A stretch of 12,061 nucleotides of DNA, taken from NCBI GenBank assembly GCA_030613285.1, contig JAUWME010000023.1, forward strand, positions 1-12,061, read 5' to 3'. Below are positions 1-7,348 of this stretch, piece after piece; the stretch's first letter is position 1; every line of letters starts with the position of its first letter. Source of the DNA: Candidatus Zymogenus sp. (lineage in GTDB: Bacteria > Desulfobacterota > Zymogenia > Zymogenales > Zymogenaceae). Made by a program: the position numbers and the translations under genes. Below the pieces are notes generated by a model. That model was not told where the DNA came from. It did no database searches and worked only from the letters and a program-made list of their open reading frames with translations.

Positions 1-92
1 ATTACAGGCTCGCTGACTACGACAAGTCAACCTTTAAATATGACAAAGAACAGCTTACAAAGACACCGATCACCAGGAGGAAAAAGGAATGA
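1..92 (+). CDS. nuoI: NuoI C-terminal fragment, complex I 23 kDa ferredoxin-like subunit (5' end outside window)
   Basis: Reading from base 3, the frame stays open for 29 codons and stops at TGA 90-92. The encoded tail includes RLADYDKST and KYDKEQL, which resembles the C-terminal region of NuoI (a Tyr/Asp-containing segment followed by a YDKxxL motif), and it ends in a basic run. NuoI carries two [4Fe-4S] clusters in the peripheral arm of complex I, but those cysteine motifs lie upstream of the window and cannot be seen. The assignment rests on this short tail plus position: it directly precedes nuoJ and its stop overlaps the nuoJ start as ATGA, the usual nuoI-nuoJ order. The ribosome binding site for nuoJ lies inside this coding end. 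Confidence 0.8.
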   Translation, partial: YRLADYDKSTFKYDKEQLTKTPITRRKKE

Positions 93-616
93 TCGAGATG
101 ATTATCTTTTATCCAACGGCGGCAATAGTAATATTGTTTTCCCTAATGGTGGTTCTGCACAAAAGCCCAATTAGGTCGGCGCTGTTTCTTTTGGGAACAC
201 TATTTTTCATGGCATTTATCTTTGCGCTCCTTTCGGCGCATTTTGTAGCAGTGATCCAAATCCTCGTGTACGCAGGCGGGATTATCGTGCTCATACTCTT
301 TGCCATAATGTTGCTGAACCTCCAAAAGGAGGATAGCGAATATGACCATATTTCCCTTGGCAAAGTTATTTCGCTGGGACTGGGCGGGTTTCTCTTCTTG
401 ATAATATCAATTGTCTTTTTTAAGATGTACCCCGGACACAGCAGCGAACTTCCCGCAAACTTTGGAACCATAGAAGAGGTGGGAAGGCTTATGGTTACAG
501 ACTATGTTTTTGCTTTTGAAGCCATCTCTCTCTTAATAATCGCTTCGCTTGTGGGGGGTGTTGTTCTGGTCAGGGGATTGATAAACTCAAAAAGCAAACT
601 CAAAAAGTTGAAATAG
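89..616 (+). CDS. nuoJ: NADH-quinone oxidoreductase subunit J (NuoJ)
   Basis: This is a membrane subunit of respiratory complex I, in the part of the membrane arm near the quinone site that links redox chemistry to the antiporter-like subunits. The 175-residue product is of usual length for NuoJ and has about five hydrophobic segments. The diagnostic stretch is around residues 52-77, with AVIQILVYAGG followed by VLILFAIMLLN; the conserved VYxGGI motif with its Tyr sits in the third helix. A second typical piece, FEAISLLIIASLVGG, is at 143-157 in the last helix. The start at base 89 is supported by AGGAGG at 75-80, eight bases upstream, and by the ATGA overlap with the nuoI stop. The C-terminus is short and Lys-rich. 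The gene is the second in the visible part of the operon and is probably translationally coupled to nuoI. Confidence 0.97.
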   Translation: MIEMIIFYPTAAIVILFSLMVVLHKSPIRSALFLLGTLFFMAFIFALLSAHFVAVIQILVYAGGIIVLILFAIMLLNLQKEDSEYDHISLGKVISLGLGGFLFLIISIVFFKMYPGHSSELPANFGTIEEVGRLMVTDYVFAFEAISLLIIASLVGGVVLVRGLINSKSKLKKLK

Positions 617-635
617 TTCAAAGGGATAACGATTC

Positions 636-950
636 ATGATTACAACGACACACTATCTTGTTCTTGCAGCAATCATATTTGCCATCGGTTGCTTTGGTGT
701 TCTCACAAGAAGAAACCTCCTTGTGATGCTAATGAGTGTTGAGCTTATGCTCAATTCCGCAAATCTGACTTTTGTTGCTTTTGCAAAAAGTCTCGGTGAC
801 ACAAGCGGGCATATTTTCCCAATATTTATAATGACCGTAGCCGCTTGCGAGGTGGCCGTGGGACTTGCAATTATTATTACGATATTTAGAATGAGCAAAA
901 TATCTGACGTTCTTGGTTTAACTTTCATGAAGGATATTAAGAGTGGATAA
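636..950 (+). CDS. nuoK: NADH-quinone oxidoreductase subunit K (NuoK)
   Basis: This is a small three-helix membrane subunit of complex I, homologous to MrpC and ND4L. The 104-residue length is typical. The two membrane-buried glutamates required for coupling in the E. coli protein are at the same numbers here: E36 in [11 protein letters not shown] and E72 in [11 protein letters not shown]. The gene begins 19 bases after nuoJ, with AAGGGAT at 620-626 as a moderate ribosome binding site ahead of the ATG. Its 3' end overlaps the nuoL start by 8 bases. The C-terminal tail after the last helix (about residues 85-104) is polar and holds the nuoL ribosome binding site at DNA level. No sequence oddity is seen. 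Confidence 0.97.
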   Translation: MITTTHYLVLAAIIFAIGCFGVLTRRNLLVMLMSVELMLNSANLTFVAFAKSLGDTSGHIFPIFIMTVAACEVAVGLAIIITIFRMSKISDVLGLTFMKDIKSG

Positions 951-2874
951 CGTTATCTGGATTATACCGCTCCTCCCCCTCGTCGGGTTTCTGATAAATG
1001 GGTTGGTTGGCAGGCGGTTACCGGATCGGTTGGTAGCAATTATCGGGGTTTCTCTCCCTGTTGCATCTTTCTTCATTGCCGTCTGGTCATTCCTCGAACT
1101 CCTAAAGCTCGGAGACGAAGGCGTACTTACATCTACCTTGTACACCTGGATAGTATCCGGCGATTTTGTGGTCAATCTCACTTTTCGATTTGACCAACTT
1201 TCCGCTGTAATGGCATTGGTGGTGAGCGGTGTAGGGTCTGCAATACATCTCTACTCCGCTGGCTATATGCATGACGACAAGAGCTTTTCGAGATATTTTT
1301 CATACCTAAACCTCTTCCTATTTTCGATGCTGGTTCTGGTCCTCGCAGAAGATTTGGTTCTTCTCTTCTTGGGTTGGGAGGGTGTTGGTCTCTGTTCCTA
1401 TCTCCTGATAGGCTTCTGGTTTGATGATATGGAAAATGCCAAGGCCGGAAAAAAAGCCTTCATAGTAAACAGAATAGGCGACTTGGGCTTCTTTGTCGGA
1501 ATGGCACTTATCGTAATCACCATAGGGACATTAAATGTCCCGGAGATGAAAAATCTGTTAGAGGCAAATCCCGGACTTTTAACCGCCGGGATGGCAACAG
1601 CCATAACCCTGTTTCTCTTTGTGGGAGCCACAGGTAAATCGGCGCAGATTCCTCTCTACATCTGGTTGCCCGACGCCATGGCAGGCCCAACCCCCGTCAG
1701 TGCACTCATTCATGCCGCAACGATGGTAACAGCCGGGGTCTACATGATTGCAAGGCTCGGCTTTCTTTACGTCTTGTCCCCCACAACGATGATAATCGTG
1801 GCCCTGATTGGCTCTCTTACCGCCCTTTATGCGGCCACCATCGGTATGGCGCAAAATGATATCAAGAAAGTCCTGGCATATTCAACCATAAGCCAACTTG
1901 GCTATATGTTTATGGCGGTGGGTGTGGGCGCTTTTGCCTCCGGAATTTTCCACCTTATGACCCACGCATTTTTCAAAGCACTTCTCTTTCTTGGGGCAGG
2001 GAGCGTAATTCACGCTATGTCTGGCGAGCAGGATATCAGGAATATGGGCGGGTTGAGAAAAAAGATGCCCATCACCTTCTGGACTTTTCTTGTGGCGACA
2101 CTGACGATTTCGGGGATACCTCCCCTTGCCGGGTTCTTCAGCAAGGACGAAATACTCTGGAAGGCCTTCAGTACACATCTTGGAAGCATCGGCATACTCT
2201 TTTGGGCAATAGGACTTCTGTCTGCTGTCATCACCGCATTTTATATGTTCAGGCTCTTTTTTGTAGCATTCACAGGCGAATCAAGGGCAAGCGAGGATGT
2301 AAAAAAACATATTCACGAATCACCATTTTCCATGACCTCGGTGCTGATACTTCTGGGGATATTTTCGGTCATCGGCGGATTTATCGGCGTCCCCGAACTC
2401 CTTGGTGGGAGCAACCACTTCGAGCACTTCTTGGCTCCGATTTTCCCCCACCTCGGATCGCGGTTTGATGCACACAGTGCCCACACGTGGGAGATTATTC
2501 TCTTGGCATTGTCTCTTGTGGCGGCGGCCTCGGGCATCTTTCTTGCGTACTTGATGTATGTCAAAAAGACAGATATACCAAAAGTGTTTGTCAAAAAATA
2601 TAATGCCCTCTACCAACTTGTGTATGACAAATACAGGATAGACGAGCTTTATGGAGCAATCTTTATCCGCCCGTTCTTTGTGCTGGGAGTAATTTTCTCA
2701 AGCATAGTAGATAGCTGGATAATTGATGGAATTGTAAGAATAGTGACAATGGCCACAGCAAAACTGGGGCGTCTCTTCATGAGTTTTCAGGGTGGAGACG
2801 TAAGGGTTTACGGCAGGGTTCTATTGGGCGGCCTTTTACTGATTTTGATAATAGTTGTCTTCGGGAGGGTTTAG
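943..2874 (+). CDS. nuoL: NADH-quinone oxidoreductase subunit L (NuoL), antiporter-like
   Basis: This is the most distal antiporter-like subunit of the complex I membrane arm, belonging to the Mrp/ND5 family, and it is a proton channel. The 643 residues match the usual size. Key residues are visible: E146 in GWEGVG, K232 in [18 protein letters not shown]257 in [14 protein letters not shown]309 in [16 protein letters not shown]337 and H341 in [14 protein letters not shown], and K401 in [10 protein letters not shown]. The part after about residue 550 ([16 protein letters not shown] and later) corresponds to the long amphipathic lateral helix and final transmembrane anchor found only in NuoL/ND5. 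The start is GTG at 943, with AAGGA at 930-934 eight bases upstream and an 8-base overlap with nuoK. The stop is one base before the nuoM start. Confidence 0.97.
   Translation: MDNVIWIIPLLPLVGFLINGLVGRRLPDRLVAIIGVSLPVASFFIAVWSFLELLKLGDEGVLTSTLYTWIVSGDFVVNLTFRFDQLSAVMALVVSGVGSAIHLYSAGYMHDDKSFSRYFSYLNLFLFSMLVLVLAEDLVLLFLGWEGVGLCSYLLIGFWFDDMENAKAGKKAFIVNRIGDLGFFVGMALIVITIGTLNVPEMKNLLEANPGLLTAGMATAITLFLFVGATGKSAQIPLYIWLPDAMAGPTPVSALIHAATMVTAGVYMIARLGFLYVLSPTTMIIVALIGSLTALYAATIGMAQNDIKKVLAYSTISQLGYMFMAVGVGAFASGIFHLMTHAFFKALLFLGAGSVIHAMSGEQDIRNMGGLRKKMPITFWTFLVATLTISGIPPLAGFFSKDEILWKAFSTHLGSIGILFWAIGLLSAVITAFYMFRLFFVAFTGESRASEDVKKHIHESPFSMTSVLILLGIFSVIGGFIGVPELLGGSNHFEHFLAPIFPHLGSRFDAHSAHTWEIILLALSLVAAASGIFLAYLMYVKKTDIPKVFVKKYNALYQLVYDKYRIDELYGAIFIRPFFVLGVIFSSIVDSWIIDGIVRIVTMATAKLGRLFMSFQGGDVRVYGRVLLGGLLLILIIVVFGRV
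2863..2869 (+). promoter_or_regulatory. Ribosome binding site that decides the nuoM start
   Basis: The sequence GGGAGGG lies inside the last codons of nuoL, six bases before a GTG at 2876. This makes GTG 2876 the likely nuoM start. The longer alternative, TTG at 2855, would put this strong ribosome binding site inside the coding region and would add only seven polar residues. Confidence 0.8.
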
Positions 2875-2875
2875 A

Positions 2876-4486
2876 GTGGATTGGCCCATTCTTTCTGTAA
2901 TTATTTTTCTACCCTTTTTGGGTTCATTGGTTGTTGCCCTTTTTCCGGGAGAGAGCAAAAAGGTCCTTAAAGGGACTGCAATGTTCTTCATGCTGGCAAA
3001 CCTCGCTTTAGCGGTTTATCTCTTCATCGATTTTGGTGGCGATGGGATAAAATATATGGAGAGGATGCCGTGGATAACAACCCTCGGAATTGACTATATT
3101 ATAGGAGTTGACGCCCTAAATATCCTTATGATATTGGTGACGACTTTTCTATTTCCCATCGCACTAATCGCAGGTTGGAATAGGATCGACGAAAGGGGAA
3201 AAGCAGGCGAAAGTGTAAAACTGTACCTTGCGCTGCTTCTGGGGCTGGAAGCTGCCCTGTTAGGCGCATACGCCGCCCTCGATATCTTTTTATTCTACAT
3301 ATTTTACGAAGCGATGCTCATCCCGATGTATTTTATCATCGGCCTTTTTGGGGGCGAGCGTCGTAAATATGCAACGACAAGATTTGTAATATATACCATC
3401 ATCGGAAGTCTCCTTATGTTGGTGGCTATTCTTGTAATATACTTTGAATACCATGGTGCAACAGGTCAATTCACAGGAGATATTGCAAAACTCTCCACAG
3501 TCGCATTTAGTCCGGGGATCAAAGTATTTCTCTTTTTCGCCTTCATCATCGCATTTGGCATCAAATCACCCCTCTGGCCCCTCCACTCGTGGATGCCGGA
3601 CGCGTACGTTCAATCGCCGTCTTCAGGGAGTGTACTTCTGGCGGGTCTTATGTCAAAGGTGGGAATCTACGGCTTTATCAGGTTTGTAATACCGCTTTTT
3701 CACGACCTCTCATTGGCTTACGCTCCCCTTATAATGGCTCTTGCCGCAGTGGCGGTAATCTATGGGGCGATGATTGCAACGGTTCAGCAAGAGCTTAAAA
3801 GGATGGTTGCGTTTTTCAGCTTTTCCCACGTAGGAATGATACTCATCGGTATCTTCTCGATGAACAACTTTGGGGTTGAGGGCGCTGTTCTTCAGATGGC
3901 AAACCACGCAATCGTTGTATCGGCATTCTTTATCATAATAGGAATTATCAACGACAGAAGCAAAACAACTGATATCAATGATTTTGGGGGGATCGGCGCT
4001 GTTGTCCCAAAACTCTCCACAATATTTATGATAACGATTTTGGCAGCGGTGGGGCTTCCGGGACTGAACGGTTTTGTTGCAGAGCTTCTGATTATACTGG
4101 GAGCTTTTAAGAGCAGTATCCTCTTCGGTATTCTCGTAGCATCAGGGGCCCTTTTGGGAGCAATCTGTATGCTGTGGATGTACGAAAGGGTATTTTTTGG
4201 AAAAGTTACAAAGAAGGCTAATTCCAGCATCAAAGATCTCTCCATCAGGGAACTTGCGGCATTGATTCCTCTAATAATAATCATGTTTTGGATTGGGCTT
4301 TTCCCCGGATATATTCTCAACAAGATAGGCCCCGGCATTGAAAAATACACCACTGATTTTTCACCATACACCGAGATAATCGAAATAGACGAAAATGCCA
4401 CATACGATTCAAATCCAACTGATTTGATTAATACGACATCAAACAATAGTAAATTGGAAAATTCCGATGCGGGAGGCTTGCGATAA
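2876..4486 (+). CDS. nuoM: NADH-quinone oxidoreductase subunit M (NuoM), antiporter-like, with extended polar C-terminus
   Basis: This is the middle antiporter-like proton-translocating subunit of complex I. It starts at GTG 2876, chosen for the GGGAGGG site upstream, and gives 536 residues. Expected key residues are present: E145 in FYEAMLIPMYF, K230 in FGIKSPLWPLHSWMPDA, K261 in LMSKVGIYGF, H318 in FSHVGMILIG, H344 in MANHAIVVSAFF, and E403 in NGFVAELLIILG near the end of the channel. The region around H344 and the ensuing NDRSKT diverges from the common NHGLSTGALF pattern. After the last hydrophobic helix (about 460-482) comes a polar Asn/Thr/Asp/Glu-rich tail, roughly 485-536, which is not usual for NuoM. 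The stop overlaps the nuoN start as TAATG, and the tail's coding sequence carries the nuoN ribosome binding site. Confidence 0.95.
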   Translation: MDWPILSVIIFLPFLGSLVVALFPGESKKVLKGTAMFFMLANLALAVYLFIDFGGDGIKYMERMPWITTLGIDYIIGVDALNILMILVTTFLFPIALIAGWNRIDERGKAGESVKLYLALLLGLEAALLGAYAALDIFLFYIFYEAMLIPMYFIIGLFGGERRKYATTRFVIYTIIGSLLMLVAILVIYFEYHGATGQFTGDIAKLSTVAFSPGIKVFLFFAFIIAFGIKSPLWPLHSWMPDAYVQSPSSGSVLLAGLMSKVGIYGFIRFVIPLFHDLSLAYAPLIMALAAVAVIYGAMIATVQQELKRMVAFFSFSHVGMILIGIFSMNNFGVEGAVLQMANHAIVVSAFFIIIGIINDRSKTTDINDFGGIGAVVPKLSTIFMITILAAVGLPGLNGFVAELLIILGAFKSSILFGILVASGALLGAICMLWMYERVFFGKVTKKANSSIKDLSIRELAALIPLIIIMFWIGLFPGYILNKIGPGIEKYTTDFSPYTEIIEIDENATYDSNPTDLINTTSNNSKLENSDAGGLR

Positions 4487-5955
4487 TGGAAATTGTTATG
4501 CCCGATGTTCAACTCTTGGCACTGGCGCCGGAAATAATCCTTATAATTGTTGCGTTTTTGATGCTCCTTTTCTCTCCCCTATTAGGTGGAGAAAATACGA
4601 AGAGTGGCCCAAAAGTCGGCGGAATAGTTAGTCTCATCGCACTAACAGCAGCTTTTGTGATAAACCTACTAATTGGCCAAAACGGCCAAAGCGAGATAAT
4701 CACATTCGGGGGAATGATTGCAAAAGATTCATTCAGCCTCTACTTTAACGCCCTCGTAATTATCGCTGCCGCTTTTTCCATCATTATATCTTTTGACTAT
4801 ATTGATAAATTTGGAATCAAGGAAGGGGAATACTATCTCCTCATACTATTCTCCACAGTGGGAATGATGCTCATGGGGTCTTCTACAGATCTCCTCTCCA
4901 TCTTCATATCCCTTGAAATCATGTCAATTCCCATCTATGTTCTCGTCGGATTCAGCCGAAACAATCTGAGGGCCAGAGAAGCGTCCTTTAAATATTTCAT
5001 CCTCGGTGCGGTTTCCACAGGCATTTTCGTCTATGGCGCAGCGCTTGTTTACGGAAGTGCTGGCTCTACAAATTTAGCTGCCATTGCAGATGCACTCCTT
5101 GCAAAACCGTTATATAATGACCCTATTTTCATGTTAGGCTCGGCATTTCTGATTTCTGGGTTCCTGTTTAAAATCTCGGCCGTCCCTTTTCATATGTGGA
5201 CACCAGATGTCTACGAGGGGGCAAATCTGCCTATTACGGCATTCATGTCCGTTGGGGTCAAGGCCGCGGCACTCTCTGCATTTATCAGATTTATTGTTTA
5301 TGATCTTGCGATTACTGGGGATTCCTGGGTACTTGCCCTAAGTCTTGTTGCTGTGGCTACGATGGTGCTGGGAAACAGTGCGGCTCTGGCCCAAAGCAAC
5401 CTGAAGAGACTTTTTGCGTACTCCTCCATTGCTCACGTTGGCTACATCATAATAGCGCTAATCGCCGCAACAGAATCCGCTATAGCATCAGTACTCTTCT
5501 ACTTACTAATATACATCGTAACAAATCTCGGAATTTTTGCATTCTTGATATACTTTTCCAAGAAGGAAAATGAGTGCGAGTCCATAGATCAATTGGCCGG
5601 ACTGGGATACAGCCATCCCATAATGGCTGTGTGCATGGGGATATTTCTCTTCTCCCTTGCGGGGATACCGCCAACCGGCGGATTTATGGGAAAACTCTTC
5701 CTGTTTATCGCTGCCGTCGAAAGTGGATACGTAACCCTCGTAGTTATAGCAGTCATTGCCAGTGGTGTGAGTGTATATTATTACCTCAAAGTCATGATGT
5801 CCCTCTTTGAAAAGGGAAAAAAGACAGAGGAAAATATAAAGAATCCCTATGCGGCATTAGTGGTTTTCATCGCCGCAATAATAACAATCTATCTCGGTGT
5901 GATGCCGGGATTCTTCATAGAGCTCGCAAAGCGTTGTGCCCTCTCCCTCTTCTAA
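4486..5955 (+). CDS. nuoN: NADH-quinone oxidoreductase subunit N (NuoN), antiporter-like
   Basis: This is the antiporter-like subunit of complex I nearest the quinone end of the membrane arm, homologous to ND2. The 489 residues are a normal length. Visible functional positions are E144 in SLEIMSIPIYVL, K229 in FLFKISAVPFHMWTPDVYEG, K259 in GVKAAALSAF, H317 in SSIAHVGY, and K403 in GGFMGKLFLF, where NuoN has Lys as in other members. The ATG at 4486 overlaps the nuoM stop (TAATG). It is supported by GGGAGG at 4471-4476, nine bases upstream; the in-frame ATG at 4498 would be too far from that site. This is the last nuo gene in the cluster, as is usual. I see no hairpin-plus-T-run terminator right after its TAA. 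Confidence 0.97.
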   Translation: MEIVMPDVQLLALAPEIILIIVAFLMLLFSPLLGGENTKSGPKVGGIVSLIALTAAFVINLLIGQNGQSEIITFGGMIAKDSFSLYFNALVIIAAAFSIIISFDYIDKFGIKEGEYYLLILFSTVGMMLMGSSTDLLSIFISLEIMSIPIYVLVGFSRNNLRAREASFKYFILGAVSTGIFVYGAALVYGSAGSTNLAAIADALLAKPLYNDPIFMLGSAFLISGFLFKISAVPFHMWTPDVYEGANLPITAFMSVGVKAAALSAFIRFIVYDLAITGDSWVLALSLVAVATMVLGNSAALAQSNLKRLFAYSSIAHVGYIIIALIAATESAIASVLFYLLIYIVTNLGIFAFLIYFSKKENECESIDQLAGLGYSHPIMAVCMGIFLFSLAGIPPTGGFMGKLFLFIAAVESGYVTLVVIAVIASGVSVYYYLKVMMSLFEKGKKTEENIKNPYAALVVFIAAIITIYLGVMPGFFIELAKRCALSLF

Positions 5956-5981
5956 GTTGCTGCTCCCAATTATTAAACAGA

Positions 5982-6108
5982 GGGGCTGTCGGGGTTGTTG
6001 GATATATGAAAACGGTGCTTGGTTGCGATAATCAGCATCGGGGCTGTCGGGTATATGAAAACGGCACTTAGTTGCGATAATCAGCATCGGGGTTGTCGGG
6101 CTGTCGGG
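5982..6108 (+). repeat. G-rich tandem direct repeat, two long copies and a partial third
   Basis: Copy 1 is 5982-6039 (58 bases) and copy 2 is 6040-6088 (49 bases). They match closely: both begin GGGGCTGTCGGG, share TATATGAAAACGG, and end with TTGCGATAATCAGCATC. Copy 1 has nine extra bases after the first block, and only a few substitutions occur elsewhere (GTGCTTG against CACTTAG). A third partial copy starts at 6089 with GGGGTTGTCGGG and another GCTGTCGGG at 6100-6108, then the similarity is lost. The unit contains a short CGAT/ATCG inverted pair around a 7-base spacer. No mobile element borders are seen. The role is unknown. Confidence 0.9.
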
Positions 6109-6144
6109 TAAATTTAGAATGAGGGTTAGTCATAATAATAAAAT

Positions 6145-6166
6145 GGGGGTTGGGGATTGTAGGGGG
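6145..6166 (+). other. Cluster of G runs, possible quadruplex-forming stretch
   Basis: Three runs of five, four and five G occur at 6145-6149, 6152-6155 and 6162-6166, separated by 2 and 6 bases. A further GGG at 6123-6125 lies 19 bases upstream, so a four-strand quadruplex would need one long loop or a split run. It is on the same strand as the nuo transcript, beyond the end of nuoN. Folding is inference only. Confidence 0.35.
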
Positions 6167-6367
6167 TTGCCGATTATACAAAACTGACTTCCAAATTCAC
6201 GTAATACTACTAATAAGCGCCTCTATTTATTTGTTCCCCTTTATCCTTTCCATAATAACAATAATATTTCCTGCCATATCGATATATTCCAAAATAGTCA
6301 TATCTAATTAACCGCAAAAAGAATTAAGCAAAAAAACCCCAAACAAAAAGTTAAAGAATTGTAGAAT

Positions 6368-7228
6368 ATGTTATCTTCCATCTCCACAATATTGCTCTTG
6401 TTTATAGCGTTTCTGTTGTTGGGAGCAGTAGTAGGGCTGATTGCGGGACTCGTTGGCGGGGGCGGTGGGGTCATAACCGTCCCAATCTTGCTCTATATCT
6501 TCACCCTTTTCGGTTATAGCCAAGACGTCCTGGGACATTTGACAGTGGGCACAAGCCTTACGGTTATTGCATTTGCGACCCTTTCAGGTGCCGTCGTGCA
6601 CATCAAAAAAAAAGCAATTTATCGAAACGTCATAATTGTAATGGTAATACTTGGAATAATTGGAGCATTGGTTGGAGGCACAATATCTGTTTCCACAGAT
6701 GTTGAATTTTTCAAAAAGATATTTGCAGTGTTGATGATAATCATTGCAATAAGGTTTTTTTTCGGAAAGAGGGCGGTAAGAGAATCCCGGGCGGAAGGTG
6801 GGAGAAATCAGTCAGTTGATATGATAAACAAATCCCCGAAGATATTAATAATTTCAGGTGTAGGAGGGTTTTGTTCAGGCTTTGCCTCCGCTTTTTTTGG
6901 GATTGGCGGTGCAATTGTTATGCTGCCGGTGGCTATTTTTCTTCTCCGATTTTCATCAGTGGAAACGGTAGCCCACGTAACCTGCCTGACAATGGTGTCG
7001 GCTTTTGTTGGTGCGTCAACCCAACTTTTTCACGGGCTGGGTGTGCCAAACCTCCCGCCATTTTCCATCGGGTATATAAATTATGCCGCCGCCATAACGA
7101 TGATACTGACAGGGAGTGTGGTTTCAAGGTGGGCAGCAGGAAAAGTAGAGACATTTAACCAGGAAAAATTTTTAAGGTTTCTCGCCATTGTGATTCTTCT
7201 CATGGCGGTTTGGATGCTCAACGGATGA
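6368..7228 (+). CDS. TauE/SafE family membrane transporter
   Basis: This is an inner-membrane protein of 286 residues with about eight hydrophobic segments in two homologous halves, as in the TauE/SafE family (sulfite, sulfonate or other organic anion export or uptake; the substrate cannot be read from sequence). The first half opens with GLIAGLVGGGGGVITVPIL (about 23-41) and the second repeats the theme as GFASAFFGIGGAIVMLP (171-187). HLTVGTSL (57-64) and HVTCLTM (203-209) are the matching segments following each Gly-rich loop. A hydrophilic basic loop at about 133-157 separates the halves. An in-frame TAG at 6362-6364 makes ATG 6368 the first possible start, though the ribosome binding site is weak. 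It stands alone: 412 bases after nuoN, with a separate promoter for the following gene. Confidence 0.9.
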   Translation: MLSSISTILLLFIAFLLLGAVVGLIAGLVGGGGGVITVPILLYIFTLFGYSQDVLGHLTVGTSLTVIAFATLSGAVVHIKKKAIYRNVIIVMVILGIIGALVGGTISVSTDVEFFKKIFAVLMIIIAIRFFFGKRAVRESRAEGGRNQSVDMINKSPKILIISGVGGFCSGFASAFFGIGGAIVMLPVAIFLLRFSSVETVAHVTCLTMVSAFVGASTQLFHGLGVPNLPPFSIGYINYAAAITMILTGSVVSRWAAGKVETFNQEKFLRFLAIVILLMAVWMLNG

Positions 7229-7258
7229 TCGGTTTATTTCAAAAAAACATTATTGGAC

Positions 7259-7287
7259 TTGACCCGGAAAAGATCATGGTGTATAAA
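7259..7287 (+). promoter_or_regulatory. Sigma70-type promoter for the nucleotidyltransferase gene
   Basis: TTGACC at 7259-7264 and TATAAA at 7282-7287 are separated by 17 bases. Each hexamer matches consensus at five of six positions. Transcription would start near 7294, leaving a leader of about 55 bases before the ATG at 7349. It is the best promoter-like sequence I see in the window, and it implies that the sugar gene pair is expressed independently of the TauE-type gene. Confidence 0.65.
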
Positions 7288-7339
7288 TTATTTTGAGATA
7301 ATTGAAAGTATTAAAACTTTAGAAAGAGAAAATAGAAAA

Positions 7340-7347
7340 GAGGAAAG
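7340..7347 (+). promoter_or_regulatory. Ribosome binding site that decides the nucleotidyltransferase start
   Basis: GAGGAAAG lies directly before ATG 7349, with GAGG five bases from the start codon. It favours the internal ATG over an upstream in-frame TTG at 7253, which would fall inside the promoter and add 32 residues not resembling the family. Confidence 0.75.
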
Positions 7348-7348
7348 T

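Larger units (their letters stand above)
5956..6367. other. 412-base gap without a gene downstream of nuoN
   Basis: The first half (to about 6170) is G-rich on the plus strand and contains the direct repeat and G-run cluster listed separately. The second half (about 6180-6367) is AT-rich with short A and T tracts and no promoter close to consensus that I would defend. No plus-strand frame has a start with a ribosome binding site. A minus-strand frame across 5857-6087 is open but runs into nuoN and codes for the repeats, so it is unlikely to be real. No classic intrinsic terminator is visible, although one would be expected between the nuo operon and the next gene. Confidence 0.7.

Noticed and set aside
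2855..2875. TTG 2855 as the nuoM start
   Set aside because: It adds seven residues and would bury the GGGAGGG ribosome binding site that correctly spaces GTG 2876.
3892..4512. A 206-codon open frame on the minus strand opposite nuoM
   Set aside because: It lies wholly antisense to a well-supported NuoM coding region, its translation is Ile/Ser-rich with no motif, and its length follows from codon bias in the sense gene.
5857..6087. A minus-strand open frame across the repeats and the end of nuoN
   Set aside because: Its apparent peptide repeats simply translate the DNA repeat, it runs antisense into nuoN, and it has no ribosome binding site.
5982..6108. CRISPR-like array
   Set aside because: The copies abut with no unique spacers, unit lengths differ, and no cas gene is near.
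6184..6213. Promoter for the TauE-type gene (CTGACT and TACTAA)
   Set aside because: The -10 hexamer matches consensus at only three positions and the site is over 150 bases from the gene, so support is too weak.
7253..7348. TTG 7253 as the nucleotidyltransferase start
   Set aside because: It falls on the predicted promoter and the added 32 residues do not look like the family N-terminus; GAGGAAAG precedes ATG 7349.
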